This document shows, one piece after another, positions 45,248 to 54,146 of a stretch of DNA of 64,000 nt. The stretch's first letter is position 1. Each line of letters opens with the position of its first letter. Location: NCBI RefSeq assembly GCF_013410565.1, contig NZ_JACCFO010000001.1:4526001-4590000 (forward strand), given 5' to 3'. The notes under the pieces were generated by a model, which saw only the letters and a program-made list of their open reading frames with translations, made no database searches and was not told where the DNA came from. The stretch is from Streptomonospora nanhaiensis. GTDB lineage: Bacteria > Actinomycetota > Actinomycetes > Streptosporangiales > Streptosporangiaceae. The position numbers were made by a program, and so were the translations under genes.

Positions 45248-45538
45248 GTGGCCGCCAAGAAGAGCGCCAACGACACCGCAGACCCGCAGCAGCCCATGGA
45301 CGGCGACACGCCCGAACCCGAGCTGAGCTACGAGCAGGCCCGCGACGAACTCGACTCCGTCGTGCGGCGGCTGGAGGCGGGCGGACTGACCCTGAAGGAG
45401 TCGCTGGCCCTGTGGGAGCGCGGCGAGCGGCTCGCCGTCACCTGCGAGCAGTGGCTCGAAGGCGCCCGGGCCAAGCTCGCGGTCGCCATGGAGCGGAACA
45501 CGGCCGACTCCGCCCGCGACCCCGACACCCCCTTCTAA
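45248..45538 (+). CDS. xseB: Exodeoxyribonuclease VII small subunit
   Basis: A 96-aa helical subunit that packs around XseA's coiled coil. The family core [39 protein letters not shown] is followed by a [12 protein letters not shown] helix. Acidic, disordered ends. GTG start with GGGGGACC just upstream, a modest site. Same strand and order as xseA, so probably co-transcribed. Confidence 0.96.
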   Translation: MAAKKSANDTADPQQPMDGDTPEPELSYEQARDELDSVVRRLEAGGLTLKESLALWERGERLAVTCEQWLEGARAKLAVAMERNTADSARDPDTPF

Positions 45539-45691
45539 GGCGTCCTCGCCGAGCCGCCCGCTGAGCCGCCCCGCCGGGCCCGCCCCGTGCCGCGCGCCGT
45601 GGCCGCACCCCGCCGGGCACCCCGCCCGGCCCGCAGCCCCTCCGCCGCCTCCGAGGACTCCGGGCGCCTTGGACCGCCGCCCCGTTCCCGG

Positions 45692-46663
45692 TCAGTCCTC
45701 CTGCCGCGCCGGGGCCGCCGCGCGCACGGGCGGCGGTGCGGCCAGGTGCTCCCGGGCGGCCGCACGGAACGCCGCGACCAGGGGGCCGCGGTCGTCGGCG
45801 CGCGTCGCCAGTACCACGTGGCTGGGCTCCACCCCCAGCAGCGGCACGGCGACGACGTCGGGGCGCAGGCCCCCCGTGCGCACCCCCGCCATGATCGCCA
45901 CGGCCTCGCCCGCCGCGATCACCTCGATCTTGTCCTCGATGTCGTCGATGACCGGACCGTCGGGCGCGCGGCTGCCGTCCGGCCGGGGGTCGAGGCGCCA
46001 GAACGCGTCCCACGCCGGATCGGCGTCGGGCACCCGGGGCAGGGGCTCCTCGGCGATGTCCTCGACCGTCACCGACTCCCGCCCCGCGAGCCGGTGGTCC
46101 ACGGGCACCACGAGCACCCGGGGCTCCGCGTAGAGCACCGTGACGTGCAGCCCCTCGGTGCGGAACGGCAGCCGGGCCACGGCCGCGTCCACGCGGTGGT
46201 CCAGCAGCGCCGACCGCTGCTCGTTCCAGTTCAGGTGGAGGATGCGGACCACGGAGTCGGGGTGCCGGCGCCGCAGTTCGCGCGCCGCCGGGGTGGCGAT
46301 GATCCCCTTGGCGACCCCGATGGTGATCCGGTGCGGCTCGGCGGCGGCCCGCGCCACGGCCGCGGCCCGCCCGGCCGAGCGCAGCAGCGCCTTGGCGCGG
46401 GGCAGGAACGCCTCGCCGGCGTCGGTGAGCCGCGTGCCGCGCGGGTCGCGGTCGAGCAGGCGGGCGCCCAACTGCTGCTCCAGGCGGCGGACCTGCCGGC
46501 TCAGCGACGGCTGGTTGACGCGCAGCGCGGCCGCGGCGCGGCCGAAGTGCCGGTGCTCGGCCACCACCGTGAAGTACCGCACCAGCCGCAGGTCGAGGTC
46601 GACCGGTGGGGCCGGGGAGAGATCGAGGCCGGGCCGGGGAGCCGGGGAAACGGGGTCCGCCAT
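45692..46663 (-). CDS. LysR family transcriptional regulator
   Basis: A 323-aa regulator. The winged helix (about 24-85) contains RYFTVVAEHRHFGRAAAALR and VNQPSLSRQVRRLEQQLG. The periplasmic-binding-like effector domain (about 110-300) has HRITIGVAKGIIATPAARELR. Chosen ATG gives a 22-residue Pro-rich lead; the first HTH residue is VDLDLRLVRYF. It diverges from an epimerase gene; a perfect 10-bp dyad lies in between. Classical LysR logic predicts it activates the divergent gene and represses itself. The effector is unknown. Confidence 0.93.
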   Translation of the reverse strand: MADPVSPAPRPGLDLSPAPPVDLDLRLVRYFTVVAEHRHFGRAAAALRVNQPSLSRQVRRLEQQLGARLLDRDPRGTRLTDAGEAFLPRAKALLRSAGRAAAVARAAAEPHRITIGVAKGIIATPAARELRRRHPDSVVRILHLNWNEQRSALLDHRVDAAVARLPFRTEGLHVTVLYAEPRVLVVPVDHRLAGRESVTVEDIAEEPLPRVPDADPAWDAFWRLDPRPDGSRAPDGPVIDDIEDKIEVIAAGEAVAIMAGVRTGGLRPDVVAVPLLGVEPSHVVLATRADDRGPLVAAFRAAAREHLAAPPPVRAAAPARQED

Positions 46664-46727
46664 GCCGCCAGCGTATCGCCCCACGGCACGGCCGCCCGTT
46701 GAACAAACGGTCGCGAACTGGGGTGAT

Positions 46728-46759
46728 GCCTGTTCCGTATTGCGCCTTGCGGAACAGGC
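46728..46759. promoter_or_regulatory. Perfect inverted repeat, LysR-type operator candidate
   Basis: GCCTGTTCCG (46728-46737) and CGGAACAGGC (46750-46759), 12-nt spacer. It lies between the divergent LysR and epimerase genes, 64 bp from the LysR start and 108 bp from the epimerase start, where a LysR activation site is expected. Each arm contains TGTTCC/GGAACA. Confidence 0.65.
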
Positions 46760-46867
46760 CTTGGACGCGGGCCGCGCCGCGTTGGCACGGTGGAACCACC
46801 GGTCGGCGAGCGCCCCGGCGGCGCCCCACCGGACCGCATCCCGTCTTTCACCCACAGGAGTTCCACC

Positions 46868-47773
46868 ATGCGCGTTTTCGTCACGGGCGCCACCGGTTTC
46901 GTCGGTACCGCCGTGGTCCGGGAGTTGCTGGGAGCCGGCCACCAGGTCCTGGGCCTGGCCCGGTCCGACCGGGGCGCCGCGGCGCTGGAGGCCGCCGGCG
47001 CCGCCGTGCACCGCGGCTCGCTGGAGGACCTGGACAGCCTGCGCTCCGGCGCCGCCGCCTCCGACGGCGTCGTCCACATGGCCTTCGTCCACGACTTCTC
47101 CGACTACCTCGGGGCCGTGCGGACCGACCTGCGCGCCGTCGAGGCGATCGGCGACGCGCTCGCCGGTACCGGGCGCCCCTTCGTCACCACCTCGGGCTTC
47201 GCGGGCATCGCGCACGACCGCGCCATCGTGGAGACCGACACCGGCGACCCCGCAGCCGCGCCCCGGGCTGCCTCCGAGGCGGCCGCGCTGGCCTACGCCG
47301 AGCGCGGGGTCCGGGCCTCGGCCCTGCGGCTCGCCGCCACGGTGCACGGCGCGGGCGACCACGGGTTCGTCCCCACCCTCATCGAGGTCGCCCGGGCCAC
47401 CGGCGTGTCGGCCTACCCCGGCGACGGCGCCAACCGCTGGCCCGCCGTGGCGCGCCGCGACGCCGCCCGGCTGTACCGCCTGGCGGTGGAGTCGGCCCCG
47501 GCCGGCGCGCGGCTGCACGGCGTGGCCGAGGAGGGCGTGCCGGTCCGCGACATCGCCGAGGCCATCGGCCGCCGGCTCGGCCTGCCGGTGACGTCCGTCC
47601 CGCCCGAGGAGGCCGAGACGCACTTCGGCTGGATCGGGCGCGTCTTCTCGGCGGACCTCGCCGCCTCCAGCGCCCTGACGCGGCAGCGGACGGGCTGGGA
47701 GCCCACGGGTCCCGGCCTGCTGGCCGACCTCGACGGCGACCACTACTTCGCCGCGCCGGCGGCCACCGTCTGA
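46868..47773 (+). CDS. NAD(P)-dependent epimerase/dehydratase family oxidoreductase
   Basis: A 301-aa Rossmann-fold protein of the extended SDR/NmrA-like group. The N-terminal GATGFVG loop (7-13) binds NAD(P). No clear YxxxK is seen at the usual position; HMAFVHDF and the SGFAGIAHDR segment resemble atypical SDRs, so it may be a binding rather than a catalytic member. ATG start with AGGAG about 8 nt upstream. The divergent LysR gene very likely controls it. Substrate unknown. Confidence 0.9.
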   Translation: MRVFVTGATGFVGTAVVRELLGAGHQVLGLARSDRGAAALEAAGAAVHRGSLEDLDSLRSGAAASDGVVHMAFVHDFSDYLGAVRTDLRAVEAIGDALAGTGRPFVTTSGFAGIAHDRAIVETDTGDPAAAPRAASEAAALAYAERGVRASALRLAATVHGAGDHGFVPTLIEVARATGVSAYPGDGANRWPAVARRDAARLYRLAVESAPAGARLHGVAEEGVPVRDIAEAIGRRLGLPVTSVPPEEAETHFGWIGRVFSADLAASSALTRQRTGWEPTGPGLLADLDGDHYFAAPAATV

Positions 47774-48023
47774 CCCGCGCCCGCGCGGACACGAAATGTC
47801 CCAGAGGGTGGCCCGCCCGCCCCGCGCGGCGCCTGAGCGGGGATTCGCACTCGCCGCGCTGTCCGGGCAGGCCGTGGCGGGCACACTCGGCGGAGCCCCG
47901 CCCGACGGGGACGGTCGGCGGGGAACCGCCCTGATCCCTCTTCGAGTGTGCGAGCGGCAGCGGCCCCTGCCCGGCGTCCCGCGCGAGGCGCGCGTGCGCC
48001 GCTCGCCACGGGCGGAAAGGGCC

Positions 48024-48605
48024 CTAGGCGCCGCCCGGCCTGCCGCGGTCCTCGGGGGCCGCCGCGCGCGGGCGGCGGCCGTTGACCTCGTCGCTGAAGG
48101 CCCGCACGTTGCGCGGCAGCCCGCGGAAGACCGCGATGACCAGCACCAGCGCGGTGCCCAGGAACAGCCACGGTGCGACGTCGGCCAGCCGGGTGGCCAT
48201 GCCGATCGCCACGCCGCGGGCGAACCCGGTGTCGCCGAGGGTCAGCAGCATTTCGGCGCCCAGCGCGGCCGTGAAGTAGGCCAGCGGGGGGCTCACGGTC
48301 AGCGACAGCAGGTCGGTGGGCCGCACGGTGAGCGCGGCCAGCACGCAGGCGGCCGTGAACGCCACGCCGCCGGCCTGGGGCTGGGCGATCAGCCCGCCCA
48401 ACAGGGCCGAGGCGAAGCTGACGGCGCAGATCACCAGGATCCCGCCGCGCCCGGTCAGGCGCAGGCGGCGCGGGCGGCGCGGCACGGCCGGCGACGCTCC
48501 GGTCCCGCGCCGGGGCGCGGGGCGGGGCCGGGCGGCGTCCGGGCGCCGCCGGCCGGCCAGCGGGTCGCGGGGCTCGTCCACGCGCTCCGGCTTGCGCGTC
48601 ACCAT
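48024..48605 (-). CDS. DUF6542 membrane protein
   Basis: A 193-aa protein. A basic Pro/Arg-rich cytosolic N-terminus (about 55 residues) is followed by four hydrophobic helices (RLTGRGGILVICAVSFASAL onward) and a short cytosolic tail. The motif LTGRGG before the first helix and VRPTDLLSLTVSPPLAYF between helices 2 and 3 match what I recall of DUF6542, an actinobacterial family found near ispH/ychF (Rv1111c position). ATG 48605 was chosen over GTG 48632 because AAGGGAG lies about 10 nt upstream. Function unknown. Confidence 0.82.
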   Translation of the reverse strand: MVTRKPERVDEPRDPLAGRRRPDAARPRPAPRRGTGASPAVPRRPRRLRLTGRGGILVICAVSFASALLGGLIAQPQAGGVAFTAACVLAALTVRPTDLLSLTVSPPLAYFTAALGAEMLLTLGDTGFARGVAIGMATRLADVAPWLFLGTALVLVIAVFRGLPRNVRAFSDEVNGRRPRAAAPEDRGRPGGA

Positions 48606-48637
48606 GACCGTGCGCTCCCTTGTCTCACTCACAGTGG

Positions 48638-50119
48638 TCAGTGTGTCACTCTTGGTGAGAGATTCGGCTCTTCCGCAGCGGCCGTGTCCCCATCCGAATC
48701 CCGGCCCCCGCCGCCGATGTCCGCCATGCCCGCACTGTCCGCCACGCCTGCCATGCCGCCTCCCTCAGCGCCGCCGTCGCCGTCCCGCTCGTCGGACCCG
48801 CGGCCGAACGCCGCGCCGTAGAGATGGACGCGGGGGTCGGGTGCGTCCGTTCCGTCGGGACTGTGCCCGGTTTCCGGTGACTCATCCGGACTCTGGGTGA
48901 TTTCTCCGGTCAGTTCCGCCGCGGCCAGCGGCCGCGCCTGCTCGGCCACCCCCTCCGGCCGCGCCAGTTCGTCGTCGACCAGCCCCAGCTGCTCGAACCG
49001 CCGCGCCGTCACCAGGACGCGGCTCTCCAGCGACCCCACCGTCTGGTTGTAGGCGGCCACCGTGCGCGAGAGCGCCCGGCCCAGGCCGTCGACGTGCCCG
49101 CCCAGGGTCGACAGCCGGGCGTGCAGCTGCTTGCCCAGCTCGAAGACCGCCCGCGCGTTCTCGCTCAGCGCCTCCTGCTGCCAGGCGTACTGGGCCGTGC
49201 GCAGCAGCGAGATGAGGGTGGTGGGCGTGGCGATGTGCACCCGCCGGCCCATGGCGTGCTCCAGCAGGCCGGGGTCGTACTCCAGCGCCGGGGCCAAGAA
49301 CGCCTCGCCGGGCACGAACAGCACCACGAACTCCGGCGCGGGGCTGAACGCCGCCCAGTAGGACTTGGCCGCCAGTTGGTCGACGTGCGTGCGCAGGTGC
49401 CGGCTGTGCGCCCGCAGGCGGTCGGCGCGCACGTCGGGGTCGTCGGTCTCCACCGCCTCCAGGTAGGCCGCCAGCGACACCTTCGAGTCCACGACGATGT
49501 TCTTCCCGCCCGCCAGCCGCACCACCATGTCCGGCCGCTGCCGGCCGTTCTCGCCCGCGCCGCTTGCCTGCTCCTCGAAGTCGCAGTAGGCGCTCATGCC
49601 CGCCAGTTCGGCCACGCGCCGCAGTTGCAGTTCCCCCCAGCGCCCGCGGGCCTCGGGCCGGCGCAGCGCCGTCACCAGCGCCTGGGTCTGGTCGCGCAGC
49701 CGCTCCGATCCCTCGCGCACGTAGTCGACCTGCTTGGCCAGTTCGGCGTGTGCGGCGCGCCGCCCGGCGTCGACCTCGCGCAGCTGGCCCTCCACCCGTG
49801 CCAGGGTCTCCTTCAGCGGCGCCACCATCTGCTCCACGGCGGCGCGGCGCTGCTCCAGGTCCTGGCCCGCCTGGGCGCCCACCGCGCGCATCCGCCCCTC
49901 GGCCAGCTCCAGGAAGCGCTGGTTGGTGGCGTCCAGGGCCTCGGCCGACAGCGCGCGGAACCGCTCGCCCAGCCGCTCCTCGATGTAGGCGGCCCGGTCG
50001 TCGGCCGCCTCGGCGCGCGCCCGAGCCTCGGCGACGCGCCCGCGCGCCAGCGTCCACCCCAGGGCGACACCGATCGCCAGTCCCACCAGTAGCACCAGGA
50101 TCACGTCAAGGCCGTTCAT
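48638..50119 (-). CDS. rmuC: DNA recombination protein RmuC
   Basis: A 493-aa protein that limits inversions at short inverted repeats in E. coli and carries a PD-(D/E)XK-like nuclease core. One N-terminal membrane helix (MNGLDVILVLLVGLAIGVAL) is followed by a long coiled coil (about 25-140) and the RmuC core with GRWGELQLRRVAELAGM, KNIVVDSKVSLAAYLEAV, FVPGEAFLAPAL and ATPTTLISLLRTAQYAWQQE. The last 90 residues are disordered and Asp/Gly-rich, an addition to the family core. ATG start, weak ribosome site. It is followed 32 bp later by the DUF6542 gene on the same strand. Confidence 0.94.
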   Translation of the reverse strand: MNGLDVILVLLVGLAIGVALGWTLARGRVAEARARAEAADDRAAYIEERLGERFRALSAEALDATNQRFLELAEGRMRAVGAQAGQDLEQRRAAVEQMVAPLKETLARVEGQLREVDAGRRAAHAELAKQVDYVREGSERLRDQTQALVTALRRPEARGRWGELQLRRVAELAGMSAYCDFEEQASGAGENGRQRPDMVVRLAGGKNIVVDSKVSLAAYLEAVETDDPDVRADRLRAHSRHLRTHVDQLAAKSYWAAFSPAPEFVVLFVPGEAFLAPALEYDPGLLEHAMGRRVHIATPTTLISLLRTAQYAWQQEALSENARAVFELGKQLHARLSTLGGHVDGLGRALSRTVAAYNQTVGSLESRVLVTARRFEQLGLVDDELARPEGVAEQARPLAAAELTGEITQSPDESPETGHSPDGTDAPDPRVHLYGAAFGRGSDERDGDGGAEGGGMAGVADSAGMADIGGGGRDSDGDTAAAEEPNLSPRVTH

Positions 50120-50273
50120 AGCGGCCCATGGTCTCAATCCCGGGCGGTTCCGGGCGGAGCGCCACGCGCGGGCGGGGAAGTGGGGTAGTGGACGGGATGC
50201 GCGCGGCGGCCGGCGCCGGGCACCGGGGCCGGCGGGCGGGCCGACCAGCGCGTTCGGTCGGAACTGGATTATT

Positions 50274-50289
50274 TACCGAGCGATCGGTA
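50274..50289 (+). promoter_or_regulatory. Palindromic operator upstream of GH3 gene
   Basis: TACCGA-GCGA-TCGGTA, perfect 6-bp arms, 68 bp before the start codon. A second dyad, CCGACC/GGTCGG (50241-50246 and 50256-50261), lies just upstream. The form resembles TetR-family sites. No TetR or LacI gene is adjacent, so the regulator acts in trans. Confidence 0.55.
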
Positions 50290-50356
50290 GGTTAAATTCC
50301 CGTTTCGGTCACAGCCCGCACCACCACCGCCCCATTCCCCGAACGGCAGGAGCGTC

Positions 50357-52831
50357 ATGACCACTCACCTCACGTCCGCGCACCCCGCCGAGGCCGAGCG
50401 CGAGCGCCGCGTCGAGGCCGCGCTGGCCCGCCTCGACCTGACCGGCAAGGTCCGCCTGCTCTCGGGCGCCACCATGTGGGCGATCGCGCCCAACCCCGAG
50501 ATCGGCCTGGACCGCCTGGTCATGTCCGACGGCCCCGTCGGCGTCCGGGGCGAGCGCTGGACGCCCGAGGACCCCTCGGTCCAGCTGCCCAGCCCCACCG
50601 CCCTCGCCGCAACCTGGGACCCCGGCCTCATCCGCACCGCCGGGCGCCTGCTGGCCCAGGAGGCCCGGCGCAAGGGCGTGCACGTGCTGCTGGCGCCCAC
50701 CGTCAACATCCACCGCTCCCCGCTGGGCGGGCGGCACTTCGAGTGCTACTCCGAGGACCCCCTCCTCACCGGCCGCATCGGCGCCGCCTACGTCACCGGC
50801 GTGCAGGAGGGCGGTGTGGCCACCACGGTCAAGCACTTCGTGGCCAACGACTCCGAGACCGACCGGTTCACCGTCGACGTCCGCGTCGACGAGCGCACCC
50901 TGCGCGAGATCTACCTCGCCCCCTTCGAGGCGATCGTCGCCCAGGCGCGGCCCTGGGGCGTCATGGCCGCCTACAACAGCGTCAACGGCACCACCATGAC
51001 CGAGCACGCCGACCTCAACGCGGTGCTGCGGGAGGAGTGGGGCTTCGACGGGTTCGTCGTGTCCGACTGGACCGCCGCGCGCGACACGGTGGGCTGCGCG
51101 CTGGCCGGCCTCGACGTCGCCATGCCCGGGCCCGCCACCGTCTACGGCGACCACCTGCTCGCCGCCGTACGCGAGGGCCGCGTGCCCGAGGCCGCCGTCG
51201 ACGCCATGGCGCGGCGCGTGCTGCGCCTGGCCGCCCGCGTCGGCGCGCTGGAGGGCGCCGAGCCCGTCGTGAAGGCGGCCGACCTGCCCGCGCCCCTCGA
51301 CGGCCGCGCCGTGGCCCGCGAGGTCGCCGCGCGCTCCTTCACCCTGCTGCGCAACGAGGGCGGCGTCCTGCCCCTCGACACCGCCCGGATCCGCCGCGTC
51401 GCCCTGATCGGCCTGGCCGCCGACGAGGCCCGCACCAGCGGCGGCGGCAGCGCCACCGTGTTCAGCGAGCACACCGTCACCCCGCTGGAGGGCCTGCGCG
51501 CGGCGCTGCCCGAGGACGTGCGGCTGGACCACGCCATCGGCGCCGACCCCCGCCGCGGCCTGCCGCCGCTGCGCCACCCCCTCACCGCCGTCTTCCGCGA
51601 CTCCGACGGCGCCGAGCTGGGCAGAGAGCCGCTGGCCGACGGCACCGCCCGCTGGATCGGCGAGCTGCCCGCCGGCATCGACGTGGCGCGCCTGGCGGCC
51701 GTCGAGGTCACGGGCTCCTTCACCCCCGAGGCGACCGGCACCCACGTCCTCGGCGTCACCGGCGTGGGCCGCTTCACCCTCAGCGTCGACGGCGAGGTCC
51801 GCTTCGACGGCGAGAACGAGATCGAGGGCACCGACCCGGCGGCCGTGCTGCTCAACCCGCCGCAGTCCACGGTCGAGGTCGAGCTGACCGCCGGGCGCCC
51901 GGTGCGGGTGTCGGCCACCACGCCGGTGCCCGACGGGTTCGGGGCCTTCCCCTTCATCGGGTTCGCGGTCAACCACCTGGAGCCGCGGGCGAGCGAGGAC
52001 GAGCTGATCGAGGAGGCCGTGCGCGCGGCCGCGGCGGCCGACGTCGCGGTGGTCGTGGCCGCCACCACCGAGGAGGTGGAGTCGGAGGGGTTCGACCGCG
52101 CCGACCTGCGGCTGCCCGGCCGCCAGGACGAACTGGTCGCGCGCGTGGCCGCCGCCAACGACCGCACCGTCGTGGTCGTCAACGCGGGCTCCCCGGTGGT
52201 CATGCCCTGGCGCGAGGACGTGGCCGCCGTCCTGGTCACCTGGTTCGGCGGGCAGGAGCTGGGCGCCGCACTGGCCGACGTCCTGCTCGGCGCCGAGGAG
52301 CCCGGCGGCCGGCTGCCCACCACCTGGCCGGCCGAGGAGGCCGACGTCCCGGTGATCGAGGTCCGCCCCGCCGACGGCCGGCTGGTCTACGACGAGGGCG
52401 TGTTCGTCGGCTACCGCGCCTGGCAGCGCGCCCAGACCCCGCCCGCCTACTGGTTCGGCCACGGCCTGGGCTACACCACCTGGGAGTACACCGGGGTGGA
52501 GGCCCGGCCCGCCGCCGACGGCGGGGTCACCGTCACCGTCGGACTGACCAACACCGGGGGACGGGCCGGACGCGAGGTCGTGCAGGTCTACCTGGAGCCG
52601 CGCGGCACCGCCGAGGCCGCCGAGCGCCCGCGCCGGTGGCTGGCCGGGTTCGCCGCCGTCAGCGCCGAACCCGGCGGCAGCGCCGAGGCGGTCGTGGTCC
52701 TGCCGCCGCGCGCCGCGCAGGTGTGGGACACCGCCGCGCACGCCTGGCGGACGGTGCCCGGCACCTACGACGTGGTGGTGGGCCGGTCGGCGGGCGACAC
52801 CCGGCTGACGGCGCCGGTCGAGATCGGCTGA
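50357..52831 (+). CDS. Glycoside hydrolase family 3 beta-glucosidase with PA14 insert
   Basis: An 824-aa intracellular enzyme. GH3 N-terminal barrel (about 30-260) with KHFVANDSE and the nucleophile Asp237 in VVSDWTA; C-terminal alpha/beta sandwich interrupted by a PA14 domain (about 405-545, beginning FRDSDGAELG); final fibronectin-III-like domain (about 700-800). This barrel-sandwich-PA14-FnIII order is that of broad beta-glucosidases such as K. marxianus BglI, where PA14 shapes the active-site pocket. No signal peptide. ATG with GCAGGAG-type site upstream. It should release glucose from oligosaccharides or glucosides taken up by the cell. Confidence 0.95.
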   Translation: MTTHLTSAHPAEAERERRVEAALARLDLTGKVRLLSGATMWAIAPNPEIGLDRLVMSDGPVGVRGERWTPEDPSVQLPSPTALAATWDPGLIRTAGRLLAQEARRKGVHVLLAPTVNIHRSPLGGRHFECYSEDPLLTGRIGAAYVTGVQEGGVATTVKHFVANDSETDRFTVDVRVDERTLREIYLAPFEAIVAQARPWGVMAAYNSVNGTTMTEHADLNAVLREEWGFDGFVVSDWTAARDTVGCALAGLDVAMPGPATVYGDHLLAAVREGRVPEAAVDAMARRVLRLAARVGALEGAEPVVKAADLPAPLDGRAVAREVAARSFTLLRNEGGVLPLDTARIRRVALIGLAADEARTSGGGSATVFSEHTVTPLEGLRAALPEDVRLDHAIGADPRRGLPPLRHPLTAVFRDSDGAELGREPLADGTARWIGELPAGIDVARLAAVEVTGSFTPEATGTHVLGVTGVGRFTLSVDGEVRFDGENEIEGTDPAAVLLNPPQSTVEVELTAGRPVRVSATTPVPDGFGAFPFIGFAVNHLEPRASEDELIEEAVRAAAAADVAVVVAATTEEVESEGFDRADLRLPGRQDELVARVAAANDRTVVVVNAGSPVVMPWREDVAAVLVTWFGGQELGAALADVLLGAEEPGGRLPTTWPAEEADVPVIEVRPADGRLVYDEGVFVGYRAWQRAQTPPAYWFGHGLGYTTWEYTGVEARPAADGGVTVTVGLTNTGGRAGREVVQVYLEPRGTAEAAERPRRWLAGFAAVSAEPGGSAEAVVVLPPRAAQVWDTAAHAWRTVPGTYDVVVGRSAGDTRLTAPVEIG

Positions 52832-52860
52832 CGCCCGGCGGGCGGGCCCGGCGGGGCGGG

Positions 52861-53808
52861 TCAGCGGCCGGCGAACGCCGCGCGCCAGGCGCGGGCCAGC
52901 CGCCACACCCGCTCGGGCACGGCCTCGGGCGCGAACAGCCACATCCGGTCGCGGTGGGCCGCGCCGGCGCCCCCGATCATCGGGCTGGGGGTGTAGGGCG
53001 GCTCGCCGCTCAGGTGGTACCAGCGGTAGCCGAACGGCTCCAGCAGCGCCATCAGCCGCTGCTCCACGCCGTTGTGCGGGCGCACCTCGCACAGGATCCA
53101 CGGGCGGCAGCGGCGCAGCACCTCCAGCCCGCCGGCGATCACGTCGGGCTCGGTGGCCGCGGTGTCGACCTTGACCACGGCGGGGTGGGCGCCCGTGCGC
53201 TCGCGCCAGTGGGAGAGGGTGTCCACGGTCACCGGGATGCGCCCGATCTGCGGGCCCGGGCCGCAGGCCAGGGAGTTGGCGGTGTCGGCGGCGGCCGACA
53301 GGCGCAGCGCGGCGGTGCCGCTGTGGTTGCTCAACGCCAGCTGCACGACCTCGACGTCCAGCCCGTTGTCGGCGGCGATGGCGCGGGCGGTCGCGGCGGT
53401 CTGCGGCGTCGGCTCGAACGCGAAGACCCGCCGCCGGCCGCGGGCCGCCGCGAGCGCGGCGTATAGCCCCACGTTGGCGCCGATGTCCAGGACCGATCCG
53501 GGGCGGGCGTGTTCGAGCAGGGCCAGAAAGCAGGCCGTGGCCTCGGGCTCGTACCCGGCCAGGCCGCCGTGGTGCAGCCGCCGGGGCACGCGCAGGTCGC
53601 CCGGCGCGGTGACGGCCAGCGCCGCGGGCCCGCCGCCGGCCCACCCGGAGCGCGCGGGCAGGGCGAGTTCGAAGTGCCGCACGCGGGGCGGCACGTGGGC
53701 GGGGTCGAGCCCGCCCAGGCGCTGCGGCAGTCGGATCCGGATCTGACGGGTGGCGTAGCGCACCGCCGGATAACGGCGGACAAAAGCGCTCATTTGGGCG
53801 TGTACCAA
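52861..53808 (-). CDS. FkbM family methyltransferase
   Basis: A 315-aa SAM-dependent O-methyltransferase. The SAM-binding GSVLDIGANVGLYAALAA (motif I) is followed by VFAFEPTPQTAATARAIA and LALSNHSGTAALRLS, as in FkbM proteins. The usual KIDVEGAE block reads VVKVDTAATEPDVI, losing the acidic residue after the Asp. The start is uncertain: TTG 53808 has GGGGGG 7 nt upstream; ATG 53793 (5 residues shorter) and ATG 53844 (12 longer) have no clear site. The gene stands alone, not in a cluster. Substrate unknown. Confidence 0.85.
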   Translation of the reverse strand: MVHAQMSAFVRRYPAVRYATRQIRIRLPQRLGGLDPAHVPPRVRHFELALPARSGWAGGGPAALAVTAPGDLRVPRRLHHGGLAGYEPEATACFLALLEHARPGSVLDIGANVGLYAALAAARGRRRVFAFEPTPQTAATARAIAADNGLDVEVVQLALSNHSGTAALRLSAAADTANSLACGPGPQIGRIPVTVDTLSHWRERTGAHPAVVKVDTAATEPDVIAGGLEVLRRCRPWILCEVRPHNGVEQRLMALLEPFGYRWYHLSGEPPYTPSPMIGGAGAAHRDRMWLFAPEAVPERVWRLARAWRAAFAGR

Positions 53809-54146
53809 TGTCGTTCCCCCCAATGCCTCACAGCTGGCCGGCATGTGGTCGGCATGGCGCCGCTGCGGCACGGGAGGATCCCGTGCCGCCCGGTCACGGC
53901 GGGCGTCGGGCCGCCCCCCAGCGGCCGGGCCGAAAACACGGCCGCGCGCCCCCTCCGCGCACGGCACGTCGTCTCCGCGCCCACGTGACCGGTCGCACCT
54001 GAACGTACTCCGATTTGCACTTGTGCGCAGGACGTTTCCGCCAAACAGGGCACGGCGGCCGCCCGCACCCCTCCGGCGGGCCTCCGCGGCCATCCGCCTC
54101 CTCGGCCGCGCCGGGCGGCGGCGGGCAGCGCCTAGAATCGACGACC
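53809..54146. other. Divergent region without a gene
   Basis: No gene seen between fkbM and ychF. It contains a short dyad, GCAC-TT-GTGC (54017-54026), and the ychF -10-like TAGAAT. Confidence 0.4.
54133..54138 (+). promoter_or_regulatory. -10 element of leaderless ychF
   Basis: TAGAAT ends 8 nt before the GTG start codon, and no ribosome site is present, so transcription likely begins at or next to the start codon. Confidence 0.5.

Noticed and set aside
50309-53644. Very long open frame on the minus strand across the GH3 gene (over 1100 codons)
   Set aside because: It is antisense to a full GH3 enzyme with intact motifs. The composition is Gly/Val/Ala/Arg-rich with no domain, the usual shadow of a very GC-rich gene.
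30224-54093. Biosynthetic gene cluster (exporter, FkbM methyltransferase, epimerase, glycosidase)
   Set aside because: These genes are far apart, on different strands and separated by housekeeping genes. No core synthase is present.
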